The notes under the pieces were generated by a model. The model had not been told where the DNA came from and searched no databases. It saw only the letters and a program-made list of their open reading frames with translations. The translations under genes and the position numbers were made by a program. From positions 1-64,000 of the forward strand of contig DATGUN010000030.1 in NCBI GenBank assembly GCA_035301285.1: a stretch of DNA of 64,000 nucleotides, in the 5' to 3' direction. Positions 18,202 through 27,600 of this stretch are shown here, piece by piece. The DNA is from DATGUN01 sp035301285. GTDB lineage: Bacteria; Bacillota; Bacilli; Bacillales; Amphibacillaceae. Position 1 is the first letter of the stretch. Every line of letters starts with the position of its first letter.

Positions 18202-18226
18202 GTTTGATAATATGCCAAATGGGTAA
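18202..18226 (+). promoter_or_regulatory. Candidate SigB promoter of ytxGH
   Basis: GTTTGA (18202) and GGGTAA (18221) are 13 bases apart, close to the SigB consensus GTTTAA-N12-14-GGGTAT. B. subtilis ytxGHJ is a known SigB/SigH target, which supports the call. Confidence 0.65.
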
Positions 18227-18326
18227 ACACCTGTAGGCTACATTTTTCTATGTCTGTTCTCACACAACCGTTTTCATGGTCATTTCTATCATAGATATAT
18301 TTTATAATCGAAGGAGTGGACAAGTT

Positions 18327-18728
18327 ATGGAAAGTTTATTGTATATCGCTGCAATTATAGCTGCTGTCGCATTTGCAGTATTGGTTATATTTATTGCAAT
18401 GACACTCGTGGCAAGCAGACGTACCTTGAACAATGTAGCAGATACATTGGAAGGTTTAGAAAAACAAATGGAGGGTATTACTAGGGAAACAACCGAGTTA
18501 TTGAATAAAACGAATCAACTCGCTGAGGATGTCCAAGATAAATCATCTAAATTAAATGGGGTATTTGATGGTGTAAAAGGTATTGGCGAGACAGTTAAAG
18601 ATTTTTCCCAATCCTTAAGTAAAGTCTCAAGCAATATTACACAAGCGGCATCTGAAAATGAAGAAAAAGCGTCCCAAGCCCTTACCTGGGGTTCAGCTTT
18701 ATTGGATTTATGGAAAAAACGAAAATAG
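18327..18728 (+). CDS. ytxG: DUF948 general stress protein YtxG
   Basis: The 133-aa protein has one N-terminal membrane segment (residues ~4-28, LLYIAAIIAAVAFAVLVIFI). A predicted coiled coil follows, with NNVADTLEGLEKQMEGITRE typical of DUF948. It is likely anchored in the membrane with the helix in the cytoplasm. ATG at 18327 follows AAGGAGTGG; the longer upstream frame has no conserved sequence. It forms an operon with ytxH 21 bases downstream, behind a candidate SigB promoter. Confidence 0.85.
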   Translation: MESLLYIAAIIAAVAFAVLVIFIAMTLVASRRTLNNVADTLEGLEKQMEGITRETTELLNKTNQLAEDVQDKSSKLNGVFDGVKGIGETVKDFSQSLSKVSSNITQAASENEEKASQALTWGSALLDLWKKRK

Positions 18729-18749
18729 CATAATTTAGGAGGGTTCCAA

Positions 18750-19262
18750 ATGGGAGATAATATCAATAGCAAAGATTTTATAATCGGAACATTAATCGGT
18801 GGCATTGTCGGTGCCTCGGCTGCCCTATTATTTGCACCCAAATCGGGAAAAGAATTGCGTGGAGATATCAACCAGGGAGCTTCACAAATGAAGGATAAGG
18901 CGGCTGACTTGAAAGATACAGCATATGATAAAAGTTTGGAATTAAAAGATAAAGCATACAAAAAGGGATCGGAATTAAAGGATATGGCTTATGAAAAGAG
19001 TTCCGAACTGAAAGAAAAAGCGTACGAAAAAGGATCCGACTTAAAAGATAAAGCGGTCGAAAAAGGGTCTGAACTGAAAGAGAAGGCTGTAGATTCTTCA
19101 GCTGAGATGACCAAAAAGGTATCGGAAACAACTAAAAAAGCAACGAAAAATGTACAAGATAAATTACAGGAAAAGCGCGATGAAGAAGACAAAGCTTTGG
19201 AGAAAGCAAAAGAGGTAGCCGACTCAATTGAAGAGGCTGCTGAAGAACTGAATGATAAATAA
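18750..19262 (+). CDS. ytxH: YtxH-domain stress protein with 11-residue repeats
   Basis: The 170-aa protein begins with a YtxH domain (residues ~8-40, a glycine-rich membrane segment then FAPKSGKELR). It continues into six tandem 11-residue units at ~53-118 of the form E-L-K-D-K-A-Y-E-K-G-S, then a Lys/Glu helix. The 11-mer pattern resembles LEA group 3 proteins, which protect against desiccation and salt. The unit is also visible in DNA as a 33-base period (18906-19103). Partner ytxJ is not present downstream. Confidence 0.85.
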   Translation: MGDNINSKDFIIGTLIGGIVGASAALLFAPKSGKELRGDINQGASQMKDKAADLKDTAYDKSLELKDKAYKKGSELKDMAYEKSSELKEKAYEKGSDLKDKAVEKGSELKEKAVDSSAEMTKKVSETTKKATKNVQDKLQEKRDEEDKALEKAKEVADSIEEAAEELNDK

Positions 19263-19277
19263 AATTTAAATGGTAGA

Positions 19278-19314
19278 GACCAGGAAGCTTTGATTGATTT
19301 GTTTCCTGGTTTTT
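19278..19314 (+). terminator. Terminator after ytxH
   Basis: ACCAGGAA (19278) pairs with TTCCTGGT (19302) and is followed by six Ts. Confidence 0.88.
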
Positions 19315-19513
19315 TCATGTTCAGGTTCACATTCAATATTTGTACATATCCATCATTGTTGTGACCATATTGAGGAATCATGTTTTATAGGGTATCTCTT
19401 TTTTTGTGCAATCGTCGGTTATGATTGATATTATCTTCGCGAGAAAGAAATTCCTCAATTTTAAATCGTCACTTTTTGTCCATGTTCAAATCATGAAATG
19501 AATGGTAAACTAG

Positions 19514-19542
19514 TTGTTTCTATTATAATTAAATTGTATTAT
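19514..19542 (+). promoter_or_regulatory. SigA-type promoter of aroA
   Basis: TTGTTT (19514) and TATTAT (19537) are 17 bases apart, in the ~350-base AT-rich gap between the ytxH terminator and aroA. I see no other feature in that gap. Confidence 0.5.
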
Positions 19543-19663
19543 AAGTATAGTCTTAAGTGTATACTTGATTAATGTGAACGAATAAACGTATCAAGATGTT
19601 TCATATTTAAAAAAGATGTTAATCATGAGTCAATACGCCGTATATTTCAGGGAGCGGATAATC

Positions 19664-20719
19664 ATGCAGCAACTGAATGCGTTACATAGACAACTAGATG
19701 ACATCAACCTAGAATTATTGCGTACTATAAACAAGCAAGGTGCGCTTATGAAGGAAATTATTGAAGTAAATAAAAAAGAAGGTATGAAACGGTTTGATTT
19801 AGGGCTGAAAGGGGAAATGTTGAATACGATTTCCCGGTATAATGGTGGTCCGTATGATAATGAAACGATTCAACACATTTATAAGGAATTGTTTAAAGCA
19901 ATTGAACAAACAGACGATCGACATAAACTACTTGTTGCCCGGAAAAATCAACAACCAAATACGATTGTAACAGTTAAGGGTGAGGAAATTGGGGGTGCAC
20001 AGAAACATTTCGTCATTGGCCCGTGTGCGGTAGAAAGCCATGAGCAAGTAACGAAGGTGGCTGATGCCATTAGTCATCATGGTATAACTTTCATAAGAGG
20101 CGGTGCGTTCAAACCGCGAACATCTCCATATGATTTCCAGGGACTTGGTCCAAAAGGATGGGAGATATTAAAAACAGTAGCCGATAATTACAATCTCGCT
20201 GTTGTAAGTGAGGTCATCAACCCTGCACATATCGAGTATGCTATGGATTATGTTGATGTCATTCAAATCGGTGCTCGCAATATGCAAAACTTTGATTTAT
20301 TAAAAGCAGTCGGTGATGTCGAATGTCCTGTGTTATTGAAGAGAGGTTTTTCGGCTACATTGTCCGAGTTTATGCATGCAGCTGAGTATATTTATTCGCG
20401 GGGCAATAAGAATATCATTCTATGTGAGCGGGGAATCAGAACATATGAAAAATCAACACGTAATACCTTGGATATAACAGCTGTTCCTATATTGAAAAAA
20501 GAGACACATCTGCCAGTTCTTGTAGATGTTACGCATTCAACAGGGAGAACAGACTTATTGATTCCCGCAGCCAAAGCGGCGCTCGCAATCGATGCAGATG
20601 GTATCATGGCAGAAGTTCATCCTAATCCTGCATTTGCGTTATCAGATGCAGAACAGCAAATGGATATTCCTATGTTTGATGAATTCATGAATCAATTATC
20701 TGCTTTAAAGAGCATGTAA
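19664..20719 (+). CDS. aroA: Bifunctional chorismate mutase/DAHP synthase AroA(G)
   Basis: It catalyses the first step of the shikimate pathway, PEP plus erythrose-4-phosphate to DAHP. An AroQ-type chorismate mutase domain at the N terminus (residues ~1-85) acts as the feedback sensor. The synthase domain shows GPCAVESHEQ, RGGAFKPRTSPYDFQG, QIGARNMQNF and DVTHSTGR. The 351 aa are close to the B. subtilis enzyme (358). ATG at 19664 follows GGGAGCGG. ccpA lies next to it, as in B. subtilis. Confidence 0.95.
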   Translation: MQQLNALHRQLDDINLELLRTINKQGALMKEIIEVNKKEGMKRFDLGLKGEMLNTISRYNGGPYDNETIQHIYKELFKAIEQTDDRHKLLVARKNQQPNTIVTVKGEEIGGAQKHFVIGPCAVESHEQVTKVADAISHHGITFIRGGAFKPRTSPYDFQGLGPKGWEILKTVADNYNLAVVSEVINPAHIEYAMDYVDVIQIGARNMQNFDLLKAVGDVECPVLLKRGFSATLSEFMHAAEYIYSRGNKNIILCERGIRTYEKSTRNTLDITAVPILKKETHLPVLVDVTHSTGRTDLLIPAAKAALAIDADGIMAEVHPNPAFALSDAEQQMDIPMFDEFMNQLSALKSM

Positions 20720-20824
20720 ATATAAAACCGTCAGGAATCGAATACGTGTATTATGTAAATTTTTTCATCTTGTTATGGAGTATGATATATTAAATAGAAG
20801 GTAAGATTTCAGGAGGTAGTAAAG

Positions 20825-21820
20825 ATGAATGTAACAATTTATGATGTTGCAAGAGAAGCAAATGTATCGATGGCTACAGTATCAAGGGTGGTCAATAGAA
20901 ACCCGAATGTGAAACCTGTCACACGAAAGAAGGTACTGGCGACGATTGAACGTTTGGGCTATCGTCCAAACGCTGTGGCCAGGGGACTTGCAAGTAAAAA
21001 AACGACGACAGTGGGAACGATCATCCCCGATGTTTCTAGTATTTTCTTCTCGGAATTAGCGCGTGGGATAGAAGATATCGCCACTATGTATAATTATAAT
21101 ATGATATTGAGCAGTTCAGATCAAAATAAAGATAAAGAATTGCAATTGATTAATACAATGCTGGAAAAACAAGTCGATGGTATTGTATTCATGGGGGGAA
21201 CAGTGACAAAAGAACATGTCGATGAATTTGCAACATCCCATGTCCCGGTTGTGCTTGCAGCAACACAAGATATCACGGAAACAATTCCATCAGTGAATAT
21301 TGATTATGAAGAAGCAAGCTACGAGGCAACGATGTATCTAATCAATAATCACTCTGGTGTACCGGCATTCATGAAAGGAAAAGACAATACCATCATCAGT
21401 GATTATAAGCTGAAAGGATATAAGCGGGCTTTGAAAGAAAGTGATTTGGAATGGGATGAATCATATGTTGTGGAAGGGAACTATTCCTACGATTCAGGTA
21501 TTGAAAAAATCCAAGAATTGCTTGCTTTGGACAAGCCTCCAAAATCAGTGTTTGTTTCATCGGATGAAATGGCATTGGGTGCTATACACGGTGCACAAGA
21601 CAAAGGCTATAATGTTCCGGAAGATATCGGCGTATTCGGTTTTGACAATACACGGCTTGCAACCATGGTTCGACCGACATTATCAACGGTTGTTCAACCG
21701 ATGTACGATATCGGCGCGGTTGGTATGCGTCTATTGACGAAATTTATGAACAAAGAAGATGTCGAGGAAAAACGTGTGATTTTACCACACCGGATTGTCC
21801 AAAGGAACTCAACAAAGTAA
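20825..21820 (+). CDS. ccpA: Catabolite control protein A
   Basis: This is a LacI/GalR-family regulator of carbon catabolite repression that binds cre sites with HPr-Ser-P. The 331 aa match CcpA. The N-terminal helix-turn-helix reads TIYDVAREANVSMATVSRVV (residues ~4-23), followed by the hinge LASKKTTTVGTIIPDVSSIF and the periplasmic-binding-type core. AGGAGG precedes the ATG. The neighbours aroA and acuABC are the usual ones. Likely targets in this window are acuABC, ald and citZ. Confidence 0.95.
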   Translation: MNVTIYDVAREANVSMATVSRVVNRNPNVKPVTRKKVLATIERLGYRPNAVARGLASKKTTTVGTIIPDVSSIFFSELARGIEDIATMYNYNMILSSSDQNKDKELQLINTMLEKQVDGIVFMGGTVTKEHVDEFATSHVPVVLAATQDITETIPSVNIDYEEASYEATMYLINNHSGVPAFMKGKDNTIISDYKLKGYKRALKESDLEWDESYVVEGNYSYDSGIEKIQELLALDKPPKSVFVSSDEMALGAIHGAQDKGYNVPEDIGVFGFDNTRLATMVRPTLSTVVQPMYDIGAVGMRLLTKFMNKEDVEEKRVILPHRIVQRNSTK

Positions 21821-21995
21821 CAATAATAACGATATAAAATATGTGTGATTCACCGGGCATCAAAAAAGAAAGCCATTTAATATGGTTTGATATTATCCGG
21901 GATCAATAAACGAAACAAGTTATTTTGTACGTTTAAGGAGACAGACAATCGGTATTACATGAGGCTCCATTATGAAAATGTGGCGATGTTCAGCT

Positions 21996-22052
21996 AGTGA
22001 AAAGTTGGAAAAGGGGGTCACAACATCCCCAATCCCTTTTCACTTTGTTTTT
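21996..22052. terminator. Bidirectional terminator between ccpA and acuC
   Basis: AGTGAAAAG (21996) pairs with CTTTTCACT (22036), with an inner GGGG/CCCC pairing. T-rich sequence follows on the plus side. It serves convergent ccpA and acuC. Confidence 0.75.
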
Positions 22053-23216
22053 TCAATAGTGATTGTATTGCTGAATATGTTTTAACACACCGGATAAAAG
22101 TTGTGCATTTTTTTCCTGAATTTCTTTTCTACGAGGTATTTTTGGAAGATCGGATTTATCATCTCGCCAACCGGTTGGCAATACAACTGGTGATTCCTTT
22201 TGCCACTTCTGTAACCATGCTTCAGAAATCTTTCCGCTCATGACTTGTTCTCGTTTCATCACATTCCACACTTGTGCCCAAGCTCTAGGCGCCACTCGCC
22301 ACATATCATAGCCTCCCCCACCAAGTGCTATCCACTTTCCGTTACAATATTCATGTGCCAGTTCATGTGCCAATTCAGGAATCCGTTCATAGCTTCTCAT
22401 ACTTAAGGAAAGGTGTGTCAGCGGATCATAGGCATGTGCGTCAGCCCCGTTTTGTGTCATGATGACATCAGGCTTGAAAAATGCGGCAATTCTTCTAAAG
22501 GCCTCCTCATAAACGTGAATGAACGAATCATCTTCCGTAAAAGCATCAATCGGAATATTGAATGCATATCCATGCCCATCTTTGATACCACGTTCGTGAA
22601 TATGTCCTGTTCCAGGAAACAAATAGCGTCCTGTTTCGTGTATGGAAAACGTACATACATTGGGATCATCGTAGAAGGCCCACTGAACACCATCCCCGTG
22701 ATGTGCATCTGTATCAACATACAAGACTTTAGCCTGATATTTTTCTTGGATATATTTTATGCTGACGGCTGCATCATTATAAATGCAAAAGCCTGATGCT
22801 TTCCGCTTGAAACCGTGATGAAGGCCACCTCCTAAATGAAGTGCGTGTTTATAGGTGTTTTCCATAACAGCATCAACCGCTGTCAAAGTGCCGCCCACGA
22901 GCCAACTGGCGGCATCGTGCATGTCAGGGAAGGGAGGGGTATCTTCTGAACCTAGTCCGAATTCAATTCTTCGTGAAAATGGCCATTGATTGTGTCCAGA
23001 TTTTTTTACAGCCTCAACATAAACAGGATCATGGAATAAATGAAGTTCATCATCAGTGGCTTTTCTTGGTTTGACAATGTCTTTATCCATGAGTGTCCCC
23101 ATTTTTTCAAGTAAATCTTTGGTCAACAAGACTCTTTTTTGATTGAAGGGGTGATCTTCATGGAAGTGATAATTCAATACTGTATCACCGTAAACAAAAA
23201 CAGAATGATTGCTCAT
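22053..23216 (-). CDS. acuC: AcuC, class I histone deacetylase-fold protein deacetylase
   Basis: The 387-aa zinc deacetylase shows LHLGGGLHHGFKRKASGFC, YVDTDAHHGDGVQ (zinc-ligand Asp and His with the catalytic His pair nearby) and QNGADAH (second Asp). In B. subtilis AcuC removes the acetyl group from acetyl-CoA synthetase and so reactivates it. It is the last gene of acuABC; its ATG overlaps the acuB stop by four bases. It ends at the shared terminator with ccpA. Confidence 0.94.
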   Translation of the reverse strand: MSNHSVFVYGDTVLNYHFHEDHPFNQKRVLLTKDLLEKMGTLMDKDIVKPRKATDDELHLFHDPVYVEAVKKSGHNQWPFSRRIEFGLGSEDTPPFPDMHDAASWLVGGTLTAVDAVMENTYKHALHLGGGLHHGFKRKASGFCIYNDAAVSIKYIQEKYQAKVLYVDTDAHHGDGVQWAFYDDPNVCTFSIHETGRYLFPGTGHIHERGIKDGHGYAFNIPIDAFTEDDSFIHVYEEAFRRIAAFFKPDVIMTQNGADAHAYDPLTHLSLSMRSYERIPELAHELAHEYCNGKWIALGGGGYDMWRVAPRAWAQVWNVMKREQVMSGKISEAWLQKWQKESPVVLPTGWRDDKSDLPKIPRRKEIQEKNAQLLSGVLKHIQQYNHY

Positions 23217-23863
23217 CGTTTCGGCCCCTGCATGTTATTTGGCCACATAAGTTCATAACCTGCATGACGTAAGTCTTGTATGGCTGGTGTTGGATTCATC
23301 GTTTGTACCCTGAACACAAGGATCTTATGATAGGGATCCGTTTTGTATGGATAAACCAGCACGGATATAATGTTGATTTTACGTTTGGCAAACACATTGG
23401 CTACTTCAGGCAGTATACCTGGTTTGTGTGGTACTTTTACTTCGATGTGTGAGCTCTGGACGTGAGTTCCCGTAAGTTGGATGAGAGTTGACAACATATC
23501 ATTATCTGTAATCAGTCCCACAAATTTATTATTCTCAACAACCGGCAGGGATGAGAACTTTTTTTCATAGAATATGCGAGCGATTTCTTCAACGAAATCA
23601 AGTGGATGAACGGTAACGACAGACTTTGTCATGATAGTCTCAATTGTATTGTCCAGACTATCATAGGAGGGATTCTTATCAAAAATAGAAGGACTTACAT
23701 CTCGAATGTCACGATCTGATACAATACCTACTACATGATTATGGTGATCAAGGACGGGAAAGTGATGCACCTGTTTATTTTGCACATAACGCAAGGCTTC
23801 TAAAATGCGAGAATCCGGTGACAAGGTAATAACGTCTGTTTTCATAATTTCTTCGACTAACAT
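23213..23863 (-). CDS. acuB: AcuB, CBS-pair and ACT domain protein
   Basis: The 216-aa protein has two CBS domains (residues ~1-60 and ~75-135; MKTDVITLSPDSRILEALRY and MTKSVVTVHPLDFVEEIARI). An ACT domain covers ~140-215 (VKVPHKPGILPEVANVFAKR). It is part of acuABC and is thought to sense adenylate or another small ligand, but its exact role is unknown. The ATG directly abuts the acuA stop (TAAATG), with GGGAGG inside the acuA end as ribosome binding site. Confidence 0.92.
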   Translation of the reverse strand: MLVEEIMKTDVITLSPDSRILEALRYVQNKQVHHFPVLDHHNHVVGIVSDRDIRDVSPSIFDKNPSYDSLDNTIETIMTKSVVTVHPLDFVEEIARIFYEKKFSSLPVVENNKFVGLITDNDMLSTLIQLTGTHVQSSHIEVKVPHKPGILPEVANVFAKRKINIISVLVYPYKTDPYHKILVFRVQTMNPTPAIQDLRHAGYELMWPNNMQGPKR

Positions 23864-24517
23864 TTAATAATCCCTCCCATAGTTTGTTCTTTCATTCCTT
23901 CGCAAAAAGCGGATGTTATCAAATTGTTGAATCACTTCTTCAGGTACATTCTTACCGATGCGGACCATGAGACAGTTCGCTGGATGTGAAGTGATTTCCG
24001 GATCATCCGTGGCAGTCGGATACAGGCCGCCTTTTGCCATTATTTTATCCATGAGTTTCCGGTAACGCCATACATCCAGATTCGCTCCCTCTAAATCCCA
24101 ATGCCAATAATATTCAGTTGATATCGTTATATAATTTTCCATATAGGAATCCATCATGGATAGCATGATTAGTCTTGAGGCGATCTGATATCCACGATAT
24201 AAAGGAACAACTTCGATTGCACCTAAAACCAATAGTTCTTTCAGAGTGTCTGTGTGCCATCTTTCCATCGGGTCCGGATAAACAAATATCACATACCCAA
24301 TGATTGTATTCTGATGAACTGCAATGATAATCCGCCCTTCTGGTAATGTTGCAATTTGTTTTAATGCATCAAATTGTTTATGGGGCACACGAAAAGCGGT
24401 GAGGTCATCGTGAAAATCATATTGATCCAATTCAACTGATGTGACAGGGCCTTCAATGGTGATTGCGCCAATAGACGTATCCAAAATCTCAGAATGGTAA
24501 GTTTTAATATGCTCCAT
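23864..24517 (-). CDS. acuA: AcuA, GNAT acetyltransferase acting on acetyl-CoA synthetase
   Basis: This 217-aa GNAT-family enzyme acetylates a lysine of AcsA and switches it off in B. subtilis. The acetyl-CoA-binding region is VVPLYRGYQIASRLIMLSM near 120-140. I chose ATG at 24517, which has GGGTGGTG 6 bases upstream; TTG at 24547 and ATG at 24532 are alternatives. It is the first gene of acuABC, with a promoter and a cre-like sequence upstream. Confidence 0.9.
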   Translation of the reverse strand: MEHIKTYHSEILDTSIGAITIEGPVTSVELDQYDFHDDLTAFRVPHKQFDALKQIATLPEGRIIIAVHQNTIIGYVIFVYPDPMERWHTDTLKELLVLGAIEVVPLYRGYQIASRLIMLSMMDSYMENYITISTEYYWHWDLEGANLDVWRYRKLMDKIMAKGGLYPTATDDPEITSHPANCLMVRIGKNVPEEVIQQFDNIRFLRRNERTNYGRDY

Positions 24518-24560
24518 AGAAGCACCACCCATTAGAAATGAAATCAACTGCTCATATTCA

Positions 24561-24591
24561 GTATACCGTAATTGGTTGAAAACGTTTAGTG
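24561..24591 (-). promoter_or_regulatory. acuA promoter with cre-like site
   Basis: On the minus strand a -10 TATACT (24566-24561) lies 44 bases before the acuA ATG. The plus-strand sequence TGAAAACGTTTAGT (24578-24591) covers the -35 zone and differs little from the CcpA cre consensus (TGWAANCGNTNWCA), missing the closing C. No good -35 hexamer is seen. Confidence 0.45.
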
Positions 24592-24599
24592 TAAAAAGA

Positions 24600-24634
24600 A
24601 AAAACCCCCATCCTTTTTATAGTCGGACAGGGGA
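24600..24634 (-). terminator. Terminator of the PBP gene
   Basis: Read on the minus strand, CCCCTGTCC pairs with GGATGGGG using two G-U pairs. It is followed by GTTTTTCTTTTT. Confidence 0.75.
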
Positions 24635-24678
24635 ATGGATGAACTTTTGGTCAAGCAGCCGATAATGTTTACTGTATA

Positions 24679-27600
24679 TTAACCATTATCTTCACCAGCA
24701 TCATTGCCATCGTCATCGTTTTTATTATTGTCTTTGTCATTGTCTTTTTTATTATCATCGTTATTGTTGGTATTGTCATTGTTTTTACTGTTGTCGTTAG
24801 CGCTGTTGTTATTATTGTCATTTTCTTTTTTGTTTTTATCATCTTTTTTATCGTCATTGTTTTTCTTATTATCTTTTTTACTTTTCTTCTTGCTGTCTTT
24901 TTTGTTGTCTTTCTTTTCTTTCTTGTTATCTTGTTTACTGTCTTTCTTGTCATCTTTTTTAGTGTCTTTCTCATTATCTTTATTATCGTCGTTATCTTTT
25001 ACATCCCCAACCGAAACATCATTGGAAGATGACGATTTATGACCAAAATAATCAACAGCTTGTACCTTGTATATACCATCTTTATCTGTCTGGTAATTCG
25101 TGCTTGTCGTATGACCGATAACTTTGAAGTTGCCATTTTTATTATCGGCTCTGAGTATATAGTAACCAACCACATCTGTGCTCGATGATTTATTCCAGGT
25201 TAATGTGTTGTTGGAATGGTTAACTGATGTCGGTTCAGATGGATTGTCACCATCATCTTTCATGTCACTCGCATCACCGACATCACTTCCTGGAAAACCG
25301 ATTTTTTCCCATTTTGCTCGGTCGGACCCAGTTGGATATAATTGTTTCAAATCCCCGATTTTATCATAGCCATTTCTTTCCAGGAATTTCGGGTTGAACG
25401 AATATCCATTACCGTTGATAAATTCACTCGGTGTATTGTCACCTGCAGGAATGGACTTTCCGTCTACTGTAACAAAGGATCCTTTGATAAGACTGTCATC
25501 TACTTTGTCGGGTGCATACTTTTCATTGAATAGGTCTGTCTTCACAAGACCTGCTTTTTCGCATAAGTCGGATGGTTTCATCCCTGATATCGCACAATAA
25601 CTTTTTTCGACAACACCATCGGGTTGTTTAAAGTTGTCCGAAGGAGATATTAAATCAGGATCCACTTCGGCAGCGGCATTTATAAGTTCTGCCCACAGCT
25701 TATTGTTACGCTGGCTGTAACTCAGTGAACAACCTTGGCAAGTATCTTTTAAGTTTGTTCCTTCTTCATAGCCAATCCAAGTACCGAATGTAACGTTTGG
25801 ATTTGTGCCAATAAACCATGCGTCATGATAATCATTGGATGTACCCGTTTTACCAGCCCAGTCAACACCCGTATTATTCAGTTGGCTGTTGATATATGAT
25901 CCTGTTCCATTTGAAATGACATCACGCATTAAATCGATTGTTAAATAACTTGTTTCTTTGGAGAAGACGTCAACAGGATCTGACTCGTGTTCATAAATTA
26001 CATCGCCATCACTTGTCTCGATACTTTCAATCATATACCCATCAATGAATTCGCCCTCATTGGCAAAGGTTGTAAACGCGTTGACGTTTTCGATCACTTT
26101 CATATCCATTGTTCCATATCCGGCAGAGGTATTTGTATGGTCTTCTTCTCTTAAGGTGGAAACCCCCATTTTTTCCAGATATTCTTTAACGGGGTTTTCA
26201 GGCAATATGTCTTGATAGATCTTGGCCGCCGGAATGTTATATGATTGTGCAAGAGCATCTCTAGCCGATACCATGCCGTGGACGCCACCTCCATAGTTGT
26301 TGGGAAGATCAGCGTAATCATCTGTTTTTGCATCAAGAACTGGCGACCCAGGCTGATATTTTCCCAGTTCCATTGCCGGTGCATAATCAAGTAATGGTTT
26401 GATGGTACTACCGGGTGAACGTTTTGTTTGGGTTGCAAAGTTCAACTGACCTTTGTCATCCGTTTCGCGACCACCGACAAAGCTGATGACTTTTCCTGTT
26501 TTATTTTCCCTTAAAACAGCCGCTGTTTGGACAGGGCGAGGGACCTCATATTTTTCACCTGTTTCCTCATCTGTTTTTGTTATCGGTTCAAGGTCGGGTC
26601 CGAAATATTCGTAGTCCTTGACCACTTTTTGTTGGGCGTTGAAAATATCTTTGTTGATTGTGGAATGGATCCGGTACCCGTTTCGTTTTAAGTCTTTGCT
26701 TGCTTTATCTTTATACTTGTCGATTTCTTTTTTACTTAAATCGTCACGCGTGACATCATCGTCTTTCATCAGTTTATCTGCGATGATGGCAGTTGCGCGG
26801 GTTTGTAATTCATTCACCAGACGAGGGTATTCCTCATCAGGTGTGGCTGATTTTTCCGTGAAATCACCAACAATATCATATTCAAGGGCCTCTTCATATT
26901 CATCATGTGTGATATACTCTTCGTCATACATCCGTTTAAGCACGGTATTCATACGATTGATACCTGTTTCCAATGCCGCTTCATCTTTTATTCCACCCTG
27001 ATTCTTAAAAGGTGTATAAGCTGATGGACTTTGTGGCAAACCCGCAAGATAGGCTGCTTGAGGTAAGTTGACATCTTTGGCATCAATGCCAAAAACGCCT
27101 TGTGCCGCTGTTTCGATGCCTGCTATATTCTGTCCGGATGCTTCACGGCCGTACGGTATGATATTTAAATACGCCTCCAATATCTGATCTTTTGTGAAGA
27201 AGTTTTCCAGTCGCATTGCAAGCAAAATCTCCTTTGCTTTACGATCGAATGAAACTTCATTTGTCAGCAGTTGGTTTTTGATCAATTGTTGGGTGAGGGT
27301 ACTTCCTCCCGTTTTAACGTCAGTATCCATTGCTTCCTGCATTACTGCACGGACAATTGCTTTTGGAACAACCCCATTATGTTCGTCGAAGTTTTGATCT
27401 TCCGTTGCTTTGGTTGCCTGTATGATCAAATCGGATACATCTTCAAGGTCAATTTCCTCACGATGCAGATCTGATTTGATATCCCCAATATATACATCAT
27501 TGTCGAAATACATTTTGGATGTCTCTTCATAGTTGTAAATGTCTTTCTCCATACTTTCGTAACTGCGGATGGGCTCATCTTTTACGAGAGAAGCGAAATA

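Noticed and set aside
18515..19381. Antisense frames over ytxG and ytxH
   Set aside because: They mirror the repetitive ytxH codons and cross the terminator; there are no initiation signals.
24669..24974. Lys/Thr-rich frame on the minus strand within the PBP tail
   Set aside because: It is a shifted reading of the same low-complexity stretch. The PBP frame is continuous and ends at a normal terminator.
24704..24980. Possible CRISPR or satellite repeat
   Set aside because: The repetition is irregular trinucleotide usage of the charged tail, with no spacers and no fixed unit.
24704..25042. Leu/Ser-rich reading frame opposite the PBP tail
   Set aside because: It is a by-product of the Lys/Asp codons (AAA, GAT, GAC) on the other strand. 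It has no ribosome site and its composition is implausible for a protein.
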